Notes under the pieces: model-generated
Told to the model about the DNA's origin: nothing
The model's database searches: none
What the model saw: the letters and a program-made list of their open reading frames with translations, nothing else
Translations under genes and position numbers: made by a program
Part shown: one piece after another, positions 33,657 through 41,512 of the stretch
How positions within the stretch are numbered: position 1 is the stretch's first letter
Layout of the letters: each line of letters starts with the position of its first letter
Assembly: GCA_002279825.1 (NCBI GenBank)
Contig: NCCV01000003.1
Location: 801,643-865,642 of the forward strand
Length of the DNA stretch: 64,000 bases
Origin: Sphingomonadales bacterium 12-68-11
Lineage (GTDB): Bacteria > Pseudomonadota > Alphaproteobacteria > Sphingomonadales > Sphingomonadaceae
Direction of reading: 5' to 3'

Positions 33657-35897
33657 TCACCATCCGAACGTGATGCCCGCGCGTCCGCCCGTCGAACCCC
33701 GCACCGAGCTCGCGGCGACACCGGCATTGACCCAAACGTGAGGGGTAACGCGGCCGACAACCGACCATGAAATGCCTTGCTCGCCGCGGTACGTGGCAAG
33801 ATTGAAGGACATCGCGATAGTCGTATCGGGCGGCATCATCGTGCCGCCAAGCGCCAGCGCGATTGCCGTGCCGGCGTAGGCGCTCTGCATGTCTCCGCGC
33901 AGTTCGGCCACATCGCGTTGCAGTGCCGATGTCTGCTCGGCGAGCGTGCGGATCGAATCGGGCCCGAGGTCGGACGTCGCCAAATTCCCGCGCGCGTCGG
34001 ACGTGACGAACTGGGTACTGCCGCTCTGCGCCTGGCGGCTGGCGCTGCTTGCTATCCCAGCCGCGGTGTAAGTCGACGTCGCCGATCCGAGCACGATCTG
34101 CTCGTCGCGCGTCGCCTGGCTGCCGGCCCCGATCGCGACGCTGCGCAGGCCGCTGGCCGAGGCCCCGCCGCCAAGCGCGATGGCACCATCGGCCGCGGCG
34201 CTGGCAAGCTGCCCGGCAGCGAATGCCGAGGCGCCTTGCGCGATCGACGTGTCGCCGAGCGCGATCGCGCCGGTGCCGGTCGCGGTATTGTCGGCTCCCA
34301 GGGCGACCGCGCCGCGGCCCGTCGCCAGATTGGGATCGCCGATCGCCACCGCCCCGTCGCCCTGGGCGAGATTGCCGGCACCGATCGAGACCGCCATGCC
34401 ATCCCCGGCTGAGGCGCCGTGGCCGATGGCCACCGACCTCATTCCCGTCGCCGCCGCGCCCGATCCCAACGCGACCGACGAACTGTTGCTCAAGGTATCG
34501 ACGCGCGAGGCCAAATTGACCACGTCTTCCGCCACCTCGGCACCCTGGCGCTGTGCCGCTTCGGCCGTTGTCTGCGCCGAGCTGGCCAGTGTCACGCCGA
34601 GATCGGCCTTGGCCTGCGCCGCCGCGGCATTCGCCAAGGCGGTCGCGGCAGTCGTCCGGGCCCCGTCCGCCGTGCCTTGCGCGGTCGATGCCTGTGCCAG
34701 TGCGGTGTCGGCGGTTTCCTGCGCGGCGCTGGCGGCCGTGGCGGCATCGCCGGCCGACGCCTGGGCAGTCGCCGCGGCGGCGAGCGCCGTGTTCGCGGTA
34801 CCCTGCGCCGAGCCCGCCGCCGCGAGCGCACCGTTCGCGGCCGCTTGGGCCGTCCCCGAATTGGCCAGCGCCGTATCAGCCGTGGCTTGAGCCGTACCCG
34901 AATTGGCAAGCGCCGTTGCGGCCGTGGCTTGGGCGGTCAGGGCGGAAGATTGCGCCGTCGCGGCGCTGGCGACGGCGGAGTTCGCGGTCGATTGCGCTCC
35001 GTTTGCGGTGGATTGGGCGGCACCTGCGCTGGCGAGCGCCGTGTTCGCGGTGCCTTGCGCCGCGGCGGCGTTGGTCAGCGCCGTGTTAGCGGTGCCTTGC
35101 GCCGCGGCAGCGTTGGTCAGCGCCGTGGTCGCGGCTCCCTGGGCCGTGCTCGCTGCCGTCGCCGCCCCGGCGGCTGTGGTCTGGGCCGTTGCAGCCTGAG
35201 TCAGCGCACTGTTGGCGGTCGTTTGAGCAGCCGCGGCATGGGACACCCCCAGATCGGCGCGGGCCTGCGCCGTGGCCGCATTGGTCACGGCCTGGTTCGC
35301 CGTCGAGGTGGCGACCCCGGCAAGGGCAATGCCGTAATCGGCAGCCCCTTGCGCCCCTTCGGCGGCCCGCAGCGCGGCGGACAGTTGAAGGACATTGACG
35401 GCGTCATAGGCTTCGGTGCCGGATGCCACGTTGACGATCTGCCGCCGCTCTTCTCCTTTGGCGCTGCCGACCGAAACCGCCCCGACCGAGCTTTCCTTGT
35501 CGCCAAGGCCGACCCCGGTGTAATCGCGCAGGGCCTCGCGCTCGGCGACCGCGCCGTTGCCCAGCGCCACGGAATTGGGTGCAGTCGCCTGGGCCTGCGT
35601 TCCCACCGCGACGGCGCCTTCCCCTCCGACTGCGGCTTCGGCCCCGATTGCTATCGCATCGTCACTCTTGGCGATGGCAAGGGTGCCGATGGCAATCGAG
35701 CGACGCCCCTGTGCCTCGGCGCCATCTCCGCAGGCGACCGACCCGTCGGCGCCCTTGCCGGCGCCCGCGAGGCAATCGACCGAATTCGCCTGCACATGCT
35801 GCGCGCTTGCGAGCGCCAGGCTGGAAAGCCCAAGGGCTAACAACTTCGACGGGAAATGTCCGGCCCGGCACATCATTAGTTGGCACCCCATTCGCAC
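33657..35897 (-). CDS. YadA-type trimeric autotransporter adhesin
   Basis: Protein of 746 residues. It has a signal peptide (hydrophobic stretch near residues 17-33). A first YadA-like head follows (about 40-135) built of SIAIGTLAIA / AIAIGAEAAV type repeats, then a neck. A long Ala/Thr/Gln coiled-coil stalk (about 190-445) is made of AQGTANTAL-like units encoded by ~42-bp DNA repeats. A second head (about 455-610) has SVAIGHGASA / AVALGADNTA repeats. A short coil (TSALQRDVAELRGDM) and a YadA membrane anchor end in Trp (GITFGW). It forms a trimer that autotransports and displays adhesive heads. The head-stalk-head order, with the second head near the membrane, is unusual in simple YadA. A long AT-rich region lies upstream. 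Confidence 0.88.
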   Translation of the reverse strand: MRMGCQLMMCRAGHFPSKLLALGLSSLALASAQHVQANSVDCLAGAGKGADGSVACGDGAEAQGRRSIAIGTLAIAKSDDAIAIGAEAAVGGEGAVAVGTQAQATAPNSVALGNGAVAEREALRDYTGVGLGDKESSVGAVSVGSAKGEERRQIVNVASGTEAYDAVNVLQLSAALRAAEGAQGAADYGIALAGVATSTANQAVTNAATAQARADLGVSHAAAAQTTANSALTQAATAQTTAAGAATAASTAQGAATTALTNAAAAQGTANTALTNAAAAQGTANTALASAGAAQSTANGAQSTANSAVASAATAQSSALTAQATAATALANSGTAQATADTALANSGTAQAAANGALAAAGSAQGTANTALAAAATAQASAGDAATAASAAQETADTALAQASTAQGTADGARTTAATALANAAAAQAKADLGVTLASSAQTTAEAAQRQGAEVAEDVVNLASRVDTLSNSSSVALGSGAAATGMRSVAIGHGASAGDGMAVSIGAGNLAQGDGAVAIGDPNLATGRGAVALGADNTATGTGAIALGDTSIAQGASAFAAGQLASAAADGAIALGGGASASGLRSVAIGAGSQATRDEQIVLGSATSTYTAAGIASSASRQAQSGSTQFVTSDARGNLATSDLGPDSIRTLAEQTSALQRDVAELRGDMQSAYAGTAIALALGGTMMPPDTTIAMSFNLATYRGEQGISWSVVGRVTPHVWVNAGVAASSVRGSTGGRAGITFGW

Positions 35898-36021
35898 TCG
35901 GAAGTTCAGTGATCGTCTAAGATAACCTCATTTGGTTAACGATCATCAAAACCTAATTCCGTGGTGCTACGGGACAGTTTTGCATCTAATGGATAGTCCA
36001 GAAACTTCAATACAACTTAAA

Positions 36022-36039
36022 ATACATTATCCATTGTAT
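36022..36039. promoter_or_regulatory. Inverted repeat in the AT-rich region (site 1)
   Basis: ATACATTATCCATTGTAT: 5-bp arms with an 8-base spacer, 125-142 bp upstream of the adhesin start. A candidate repressor or activator site; no binding protein can be named. Confidence 0.35.
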
Positions 36040-36088
36040 CGTACAGATCGCACAATTGAGAATTTATTGATGATGTATTGTTTTGGTG

Positions 36089-36104
36089 CAAGTTTACCAA
36101 CTTG
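36089..36104. promoter_or_regulatory. Inverted repeat in the AT-rich region (site 2)
   Basis: CAAGTTTACCAACTTG: perfect 6-bp arms, 4-base spacer. It is about 190 bp upstream of the adhesin start and resembles a compact dimer operator. Confidence 0.4.
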
Positions 36105-36307
36105 TCCAATCGATCGGTTCGAAAGCGCGCTTAACCTTCGCATAGGTGTCGATTACCCCGGACCGCCCTGACGCCGCGTGAGTTGTTTGCCCCGGTGCCG
36201 CTGGACTTGGGGGATGAGCGCCACTGAACCGCGCTTCGACGCGCCGGGTGCGGGGAAAGGGGTCTGCGCGGTGCCCGGTCGTATGCCCTCGCCACCGGCG
36301 GCGACGT

Positions 36308-37783
36308 CTATTCCGCCGCTACTGCCTGCCTGGGCTCAGCCAGCAGCGCATCGTCGTTCAGATGAGCGCCCTGTGAACGCAGCAGCGCGCGTACCTCCGC
36401 CACCTCGACCGCCCTAGGCTGCACGCCCCGGTTGGCCGCCACCGCCGCCGCGGCGCCGGCCGCGTGGCCGGTCAGCCAGCACTGCGGGATCTCGCGCATG
36501 AAGCCGTGGCTGTTGGCATCGCAGCTGATATGCCGCCCGGCCGCGAGCAGCCCGTCGAGCGCGCGTGGCACCAGGCTGCCGAGCGGCACCGACACGACCG
36601 GGAACTTGGGGCTGATCGACGGGCTGATGCCGATCTCGTCGGGCGCGGCGCGGCCCGCGCCCCAGTCCTTGCGCTCGATGCGCGCGAGGCCGGCGAGGCG
36701 GCGGGTGTGGCGCACGCCGAGCTGCGCGGCGCTGTTGAGCGCAAACGCGCCTTCGAACCCCGGAGCATGGCGGCGGAAGAACTGGGTGTGGCCTTCCATC
36801 AGCCGATGGCTGCGGATCTCGACTTCGGTCATGTCGTCGACATCGAGCGCGGAGAGGCCGGACTGGCGCGGGCCGAGCCACATCGCCACGTCGGGCCGCC
36901 AGGTGACATACGGGGTCTGGAAGAAGCCGAGCTCGTGCCGGCCGCGCTCCATCAGCGCGCGCAGCTCGTCCGGGTGGTGGACCTTCCAGTCGATCCAGCG
37001 GTCCATGTCGACCCCGCCGACGATCCACGCGGTGTTCATCGAATGGTGGACGTCGCCTTCCTCGATGTCGGTATCGAACGCGGCCCCGGCGCGCGCGAAC
37101 ATGTCGCCGTCGCCGGTGGTGTCGACCACCACTTTGGCGAGCAGCGCCTGGCGGCCGGCCTTGCTCTCGAAGATCACGCCCTTGGCCGCGCCATGTTCGA
37201 CAAGCGGGCGCGCGGCCCAGGCGTGGAACACCAGCCGCACGCCAGCCTCGAGCAGCATCTCCTGGTTGTTGAGCTTCATCCGCTCGGGATCGAGCGTGGG
37301 CGCCCATTGCACGATGCCGTGGAACGCGGTGGTGCGATTCTGCCAGTGGAGGACTTTGGCCGGGTCGGTGCTGCCCCAGTCGGCGCGCGGCGGACCGGCC
37401 ACCGCTTCCTTGGGCATCCGCTCGATGAACTGGCGCGCGAAGCCCTGAATCACCGGGTTGCCGCTCCAGTCGGTCATGCGGTCGATCCACATCACCAGCC
37501 CGCCGGTCGAAAGCCCGCCGAGGCAGTTGTAGCGTTCGACCAGCGTTACATCGGCCCCCGCCTTCGCCGCCGCCCAGGCCGCCGCGCAGCCGGCCGGGCC
37601 GCCGCCGATCACTGCCACGTCGCACTGGTGGTACACGGCGATGTCGCGCGCATCCTCGCGCACAGTGCCCTGGCCGTTCGGCCGCGGCAAGTTGCGGCCT
37701 GCGCTCTCGAACACGTCGGAGCCGAGGAAGCGCTCTTCGCTGTGCCCGGCAATGCGCTGCATCTTGACGGTGTCGTCGGCCAA
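36308..37783 (-). CDS. FAD-dependent oxidoreductase
   Basis: Protein of about 491 residues. The N-terminal Rossmann fold has the dinucleotide-binding motif VIGGGPAGCAAAWAAAKAGA followed by an acidic residue (VTLVER), and a CLGGLSTGG segment typical of the FAD_oxidored/Thi4-like group. A second nucleotide-contact region is VVDTTGDGDMFARAGA, and the C-terminal part carries the GRHISCDANSHG and CWLTGHAAGAAAAVA motifs. The TTG at 37783 was chosen because AAGGAG lies nine bases before it; ATG 37762 is possible. The substrate is unknown. It is divergent from a PhoB-like regulator and shares the 201-bp region with it. Confidence 0.75.
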   Translation of the reverse strand: MADDTVKMQRIAGHSEERFLGSDVFESAGRNLPRPNGQGTVREDARDIAVYHQCDVAVIGGGPAGCAAAWAAAKAGADVTLVERYNCLGGLSTGGLVMWIDRMTDWSGNPVIQGFARQFIERMPKEAVAGPPRADWGSTDPAKVLHWQNRTTAFHGIVQWAPTLDPERMKLNNQEMLLEAGVRLVFHAWAARPLVEHGAAKGVIFESKAGRQALLAKVVVDTTGDGDMFARAGAAFDTDIEEGDVHHSMNTAWIVGGVDMDRWIDWKVHHPDELRALMERGRHELGFFQTPYVTWRPDVAMWLGPRQSGLSALDVDDMTEVEIRSHRLMEGHTQFFRRHAPGFEGAFALNSAAQLGVRHTRRLAGLARIERKDWGAGRAAPDEIGISPSISPKFPVVSVPLGSLVPRALDGLLAAGRHISCDANSHGFMREIPQCWLTGHAAGAAAAVAANRGVQPRAVEVAEVRALLRSQGAHLNDDALLAEPRQAVAAE

Positions 37784-37877
37784 AATCGCTCTCTCCTTTG
37801 CGTCGAGACCGGCCTTACCCGCAACCGCGCGGGGGCGGCAACCGCGACGCTGCACGCCCCGGGCGTGTGGCCATGAT

Positions 37878-37895
37878 TCGTCATAACGAAGTCAC
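37878..37895 (+). promoter_or_regulatory. Weak Pho-box-like site upstream of the PhoB-like regulator
   Basis: TCGTCAT-AACG-AAGTCAC has two GTCA cores 11 bp apart, the Pho-box spacing, about 90 bp before the regulator start. It overlaps an inverted repeat TTCGT-CATA-ACGAA, so a different dimeric regulator is an equal explanation. Confidence 0.35.
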
Positions 37896-37984
37896 ATCGA
37901 CGCGGCAGGGACTCGCGCAGATCAGGGGCGGATCGAGGCTGAATCAGGGGCTGGATCAGGAGCCGGGTCGGGGGGCATTGGGGG

Positions 37985-38659
37985 ATGAACCGGGTCAGCA
38001 TTTTCACTACGAACGCGGCCGCTGCGCGGTTCGAAGACTTTCTCCACGGGGAGACCGTGTTCGCTTTCGATTTACTCCCGGCGGATGGGCCCCGCCGCCT
38101 GGTCGACGGGCCAGCCTGGGCTTTCGTCGACTGGGTGATGAGCGACCTCTCCGGTCTCGAGATGTGCCGCCGGTTGCGCGCCGATCCAAGGCTGCGCGAT
38201 GCGCACGTGACGATGGTGCTCGAGCGCGACGACAGCGACGACCGGCGCCGCGCGCTCAAGGCCGGCGCGGATGACTACGCAGTCGGCCCGCTCGACCGTC
38301 AGTTGATGCTCGACAGAGTGCTCGCGCTTTTTGTCAGCGACCGCCCGCGCAGCCCGCTGCAATTGCTCGAGATCGGCGAGTTGCAGATCAACGTCGCGGG
38401 CGAGCAGGCGCGCTGGAAAGGCAAACTTGTCCCGCTGCGCCCCAACGAGTTCCGCGTGCTGCGCTTCATGGCCGAGAACCCCAACCGCGTGCTCGCCCGG
38501 CAAGAACTGGTCGATGCGCTCGGCAAGGCGGGGGACCCCGAATACCTGCGCACCGTGGATGTTTGGATCAAGCGCCTGCGCTTCGGCCTGCGCAACGCCG
38601 GCGGCACGCACCTGCTGCGCACGGTCCACGGTAAGGGCTACGTGCTCGACCTGCCGTAG
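37985..38659 (+). CDS. OmpR/PhoB-type response regulator with degenerate receiver
   Basis: Protein of 224 residues. The N-terminal ~120 residues align with a receiver: phosphoacceptor-like D49 (FVDWVMSDLSGLEMCRRLR) and the KAGADDY helix are present. However, the N-terminal acidic pair is missing (VSIFTTNAAA), the conserved Thr is Glu (E80, VLERDD) and the conserved Lys is Gly (G101, AVGPLD). The C-terminal winged helix (about 130-224) is complete, with PNEFRVLRFMAENPNRVLAR and TVDVWIKRLRFGLR, and ends HGKGYVLDLP. No histidine kinase is adjacent. Such changes usually mean phosphorylation-independent or otherwise altered control. A weak Pho-like box and palindrome lie upstream. Its regulon is unknown. 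Confidence 0.85.
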   Translation: MNRVSIFTTNAAAARFEDFLHGETVFAFDLLPADGPRRLVDGPAWAFVDWVMSDLSGLEMCRRLRADPRLRDAHVTMVLERDDSDDRRRALKAGADDYAVGPLDRQLMLDRVLALFVSDRPRSPLQLLEIGELQINVAGEQARWKGKLVPLRPNEFRVLRFMAENPNRVLARQELVDALGKAGDPEYLRTVDVWIKRLRFGLRNAGGTHLLRTVHGKGYVLDLP

Positions 38660-38672
38660 TCGGCAAAGCCAG

Positions 38673-38705
38673 GGCCGCTCCGCCGGATCGGCGAAGCGGC
38701 CTTTG
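38673..38705. terminator. Bidirectional hairpin terminator
   Basis: GGCCGCT-C-CGCCG-GAT-CGGCG-A-AGCGGCC forms a 12-bp stem with one mismatch, followed by TTTGTATCTCTT. It lies between the convergent regulator and TonB-dependent receptor genes. Confidence 0.7.
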
Positions 38706-38719
38706 TATCTCTTCGAACC

Positions 38720-41446
38720 TTAGAGCTTGATCGACACCGAGCCGGCGATCGTCGTGCCGACGTCGTAAGTGTTGATATCGACCCGTCCGGCGCCGAACGT
38801 CTGGAACTCGTCGTGGTCGGTACCGAGCAGGTTGCGCGCCTCGATCTTGATCTCGGCGGGCGGCAGCCCTTCGATGTCGAGTGCCTGACGGAACACGAGG
38901 TCGAGATTGACGCCCGGCTTTTCGATGATGTCGGGATCGACCACGCCGCCGGTGTTGGCACCGCGCGAAGTCACCCGGTCGCTGGCGTAAGTCACCAGCA
39001 CGGTGAACTGCGACAGACTTTCGATGTCCTCGATGCCGAACTGCAGGTTAGCGAGATGCTCTGACTGGCCGGTCAGCGGCTGGCCGTCTGCAAACACGTT
39101 CGAGGCCGGCGCGATGATCGGGCTGTTGATATCGCCCGGGTAGAGCGTGACCGTATCGCCGTCCGACACCCGCAGCTGCGACTTGCTGTAAGTGTAGTTG
39201 GCCGACAGCACGAGCCGGCGCGTCTCGAAGAAGGAGCCACCCAGCATGTCGAGATCGAAGTACTTCACCACTTCGGCCTCGATGCCGTACAGGTCGGCCT
39301 TCGGCGCGTTGGCGTTACCGACCACGAGCTGGCCTGACGAGTCGATCGTCGCAATCGATTCAATCGGCTTGTCGATCTGCTTGTAGAAGCCGGCGATCGA
39401 CATCCGCTCGCCGCGACCGGGATAGTATTCGACGCGCGCTTCGGCGTTGTAAAGCTGGCTGTCGGTCAGGAACGGGTTGCCGAGCAGCAGCCGATCGGAT
39501 TCAACGTCGATCACCGCGATCGTACCGATCTCGCGGAACTGCGGCCGGGCAATGGTCTTCGACGCGTGGGCGCGCATCTGGAAGTCTTCTGCGAAGTTCC
39601 AGGTCAGCGTGGCGGCGGGCAGCCAGTAAGTCTCGCTCTTGGTAACCGAAGCCGAATTGCCGACACCGTCGGGGTTGTTGCCGTACACATCCGGCAGCGT
39701 CAGCGACTGGACACCGTCTTCGTAGCGGACGCCGCCTTCGAAGCGGACACCCTGTGCCACTTCGATATCGGCGCGCACGTAGCCCGCGTGGGTAGTCAGA
39801 TCACCGATATAGACCGTCTGGCCGAAGGCCCGGTTGGTCTGACGCAGGCCAATCCCCTCGAACGCGACGAACTCGGGCTGCAGCAAGAGGTAGATCGGCT
39901 GATAGCCGTTCGCCGTGGTGGCAACCGGCGACCCGGCGTCCTCGTAAGTGAAATTCAGGCTTTCGAAGGTGCGCGAGGTGTCGCTGTAAGCATAGCCGGC
40001 CGATACCGTGAACACGAACTCGGTCGGGAACTCGTAAGCCAGATCGATGCCGCCCGCGAGGACGTCCTCGTCGAGGTCGCTGAACACGACGCCCGAGGGG
40101 CTGCCGAAGTTGACGGCATAGCCCTGGGTGGAGGAGTTGTACCGATACTGAGTCGTCCGCTCGTAAGGCGAGGTGCGGCGCGAGTTCGAGTAGCTGGCGC
40201 GCAGATCGAGCTGGATGGGATCGAACTCGAACTCTCCGACGAACTGTGTCGTGAGCAGTTGCCGCTCCACGAAGCTCGACTGGTAATTGAGCGAGTTATA
40301 CGGCGGCGTCAGAATCGCGCGATCGAGATCCTCAAGCGCGGTCTGGATGTTTTCGAACGAGCCGCGGACACGCGCGACTTTTGACGTATCGTGAATATAG
40401 ACGTTCGTGAAACGCAACTGGTGGCCTTGCGGCAGATCGACGCCCATCGCGAGCAGGCCGTTGACCTGTATGCGGTTCTCGGTGCGCACGCCGTAGTTGC
40501 TGTTGACCAGCGTGGCGGCCTGGGCAGTTTCCTGCGTAGCGCCGCGCGTGCTCCACCCGTTCGAGTAGCTGAGACTTCCGAGCACGCCGAACCGGCTATC
40601 GCCGATATCGACGCCGTATCCGCCGCTGGCAGAGCCGCTGCCGTTGAGCGGGGTGGAATAGTTGCGCTGAATGATCAGCGTATCTTCGTTCTCGAGGACA
40701 TCGGCCGGGACCGCCAGGCCGTTGTTGTCGCGAAGCGCCGTGGGCAGGTCGCGCGTGCCATCGTCATAGCCGAGGATGTCGCGGCTGCTGCCATAGTAGG
40801 CGTAGCCGAGCTGGCCGGACGTTTCGGTATCGTAGCTGGTGCCGGCCCCGAGTGTGAGGAAGTTCTCCTCAGGAAGCTGGGCGGTGGTGAGGTTGATAAC
40901 CCCGCCGCCGTACTCGCCGGGGAAATTGACCGAGTAACTCTTCTGCACGACCGCGCTCGAAACGATGCTGGTCGGGAAGATGTCCAGCGGCACAACGCGG
41001 CGCAGCGGCTCGGGCGAGGGAAGCGCCAAGCCGTTCAGCAGCGCGAGCGAGTAGCGCTCGCCCAACCCGCGGACGTAAACGAAGCCATTGCTGGTGACCG
41101 ACAGGCCGGTCACGCGCTGCAGCGCGCCGGCGATGTCGCCTTCGCCGGTGCGGGCGATTTCAGCGGCCGAAAGTACGCTGACCACTTGCGCGGTATTGCG
41201 AACCGGCTCTGGAATGAAACGCCCGGTGACGACGATTACACCGCCGTCAGACCCCGGGCTGGAAATCTCGACGTCTTCTTCGAGCGCGGCTTGGTCGTCG
41301 GCCAGATCGGACGGCTCCGCGACCTCTTCGCCGGTCGGCGGAAGGGCGGAACTCGACGGGGCGGAAGCCTCCTGCGCTAGCGCAGGCAGGCTGGAAAGCC
41401 CGCTGCTCGAAAGCAGCAGGGCAAGAAATAGGCGCGAACGGCTCAT
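38720..41446 (-). CDS. TonB-dependent outer-membrane receptor
   Basis: Protein of 908 residues. It has a signal peptide (ALAQEAS), then an acidic linker and a TonB-box-like GGVIVVTG. A plug domain follows (about 90-200) with the family pattern ALQRVTGLSVTSNGFVYVRG and VSSAVVQKSYSVNFPGEYGG, then a 22-strand-type barrel ending GSVSIKL. The ATG at 41446 was preferred over 41467 because GGGGGAT lies six bases upstream. It is 66 bp downstream of a beta-helix lipoprotein gene on the same strand, forming a two-gene unit. The substrate is unknown. Phosphate control is possible, since Pho half-sites lie upstream of the pair. The barrel does not end in Phe. Confidence 0.88.
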   Translation of the reverse strand: MSRSRLFLALLLSSSGLSSLPALAQEASAPSSSALPPTGEEVAEPSDLADDQAALEEDVEISSPGSDGGVIVVTGRFIPEPVRNTAQVVSVLSAAEIARTGEGDIAGALQRVTGLSVTSNGFVYVRGLGERYSLALLNGLALPSPEPLRRVVPLDIFPTSIVSSAVVQKSYSVNFPGEYGGGVINLTTAQLPEENFLTLGAGTSYDTETSGQLGYAYYGSSRDILGYDDGTRDLPTALRDNNGLAVPADVLENEDTLIIQRNYSTPLNGSGSASGGYGVDIGDSRFGVLGSLSYSNGWSTRGATQETAQAATLVNSNYGVRTENRIQVNGLLAMGVDLPQGHQLRFTNVYIHDTSKVARVRGSFENIQTALEDLDRAILTPPYNSLNYQSSFVERQLLTTQFVGEFEFDPIQLDLRASYSNSRRTSPYERTTQYRYNSSTQGYAVNFGSPSGVVFSDLDEDVLAGGIDLAYEFPTEFVFTVSAGYAYSDTSRTFESLNFTYEDAGSPVATTANGYQPIYLLLQPEFVAFEGIGLRQTNRAFGQTVYIGDLTTHAGYVRADIEVAQGVRFEGGVRYEDGVQSLTLPDVYGNNPDGVGNSASVTKSETYWLPAATLTWNFAEDFQMRAHASKTIARPQFREIGTIAVIDVESDRLLLGNPFLTDSQLYNAEARVEYYPGRGERMSIAGFYKQIDKPIESIATIDSSGQLVVGNANAPKADLYGIEAEVVKYFDLDMLGGSFFETRRLVLSANYTYSKSQLRVSDGDTVTLYPGDINSPIIAPASNVFADGQPLTGQSEHLANLQFGIEDIESLSQFTVLVTYASDRVTSRGANTGGVVDPDIIEKPGVNLDLVFRQALDIEGLPPAEIKIEARNLLGTDHDEFQTFGAGRVDINTYDVGTTIAGSVSIKL

Positions 41447-41512
41447 CGATGATCCCCCGAAGGACATGGGGGGAAGCGGCGCGGCGCCGCTTCCCCCGTC
41501 ACTCTGGCAAGC

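Larger units (their letters stand above)
35898..36307. other. AT-rich non-coding region upstream of the adhesin
   Basis: About 410 bp without a supported gene, between the adhesin start and the end of the oxidoreductase gene. Positions 35920-36130 are far more AT-rich than anything else in the window. It holds inverted repeats ATACA-N8-TGTAT (36022-36039) and CAAGTT-TACC-AACTTG (36089-36104). It probably contains the adhesin promoter and regulator-binding sites, or is a remnant of foreign DNA. The 79-residue open frame at 35932-36171 has no ribosome-binding site or family match. Confidence 0.6.

Noticed and set aside
34600..35200. Regular DNA repeats that could look like a CRISPR or minisatellite array
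   Set aside because: Repeats are in frame, contiguous without spacers, and encode the coiled-coil stalk of the trimeric adhesin.
35932..36171. 79-residue open frame in the AT-rich stretch
   Set aside because: No ribosome-binding site, no recognisable motif, and random open frames are expected less often filtered in AT-rich DNA with GC-rich edges; better explained as regulatory or foreign DNA.
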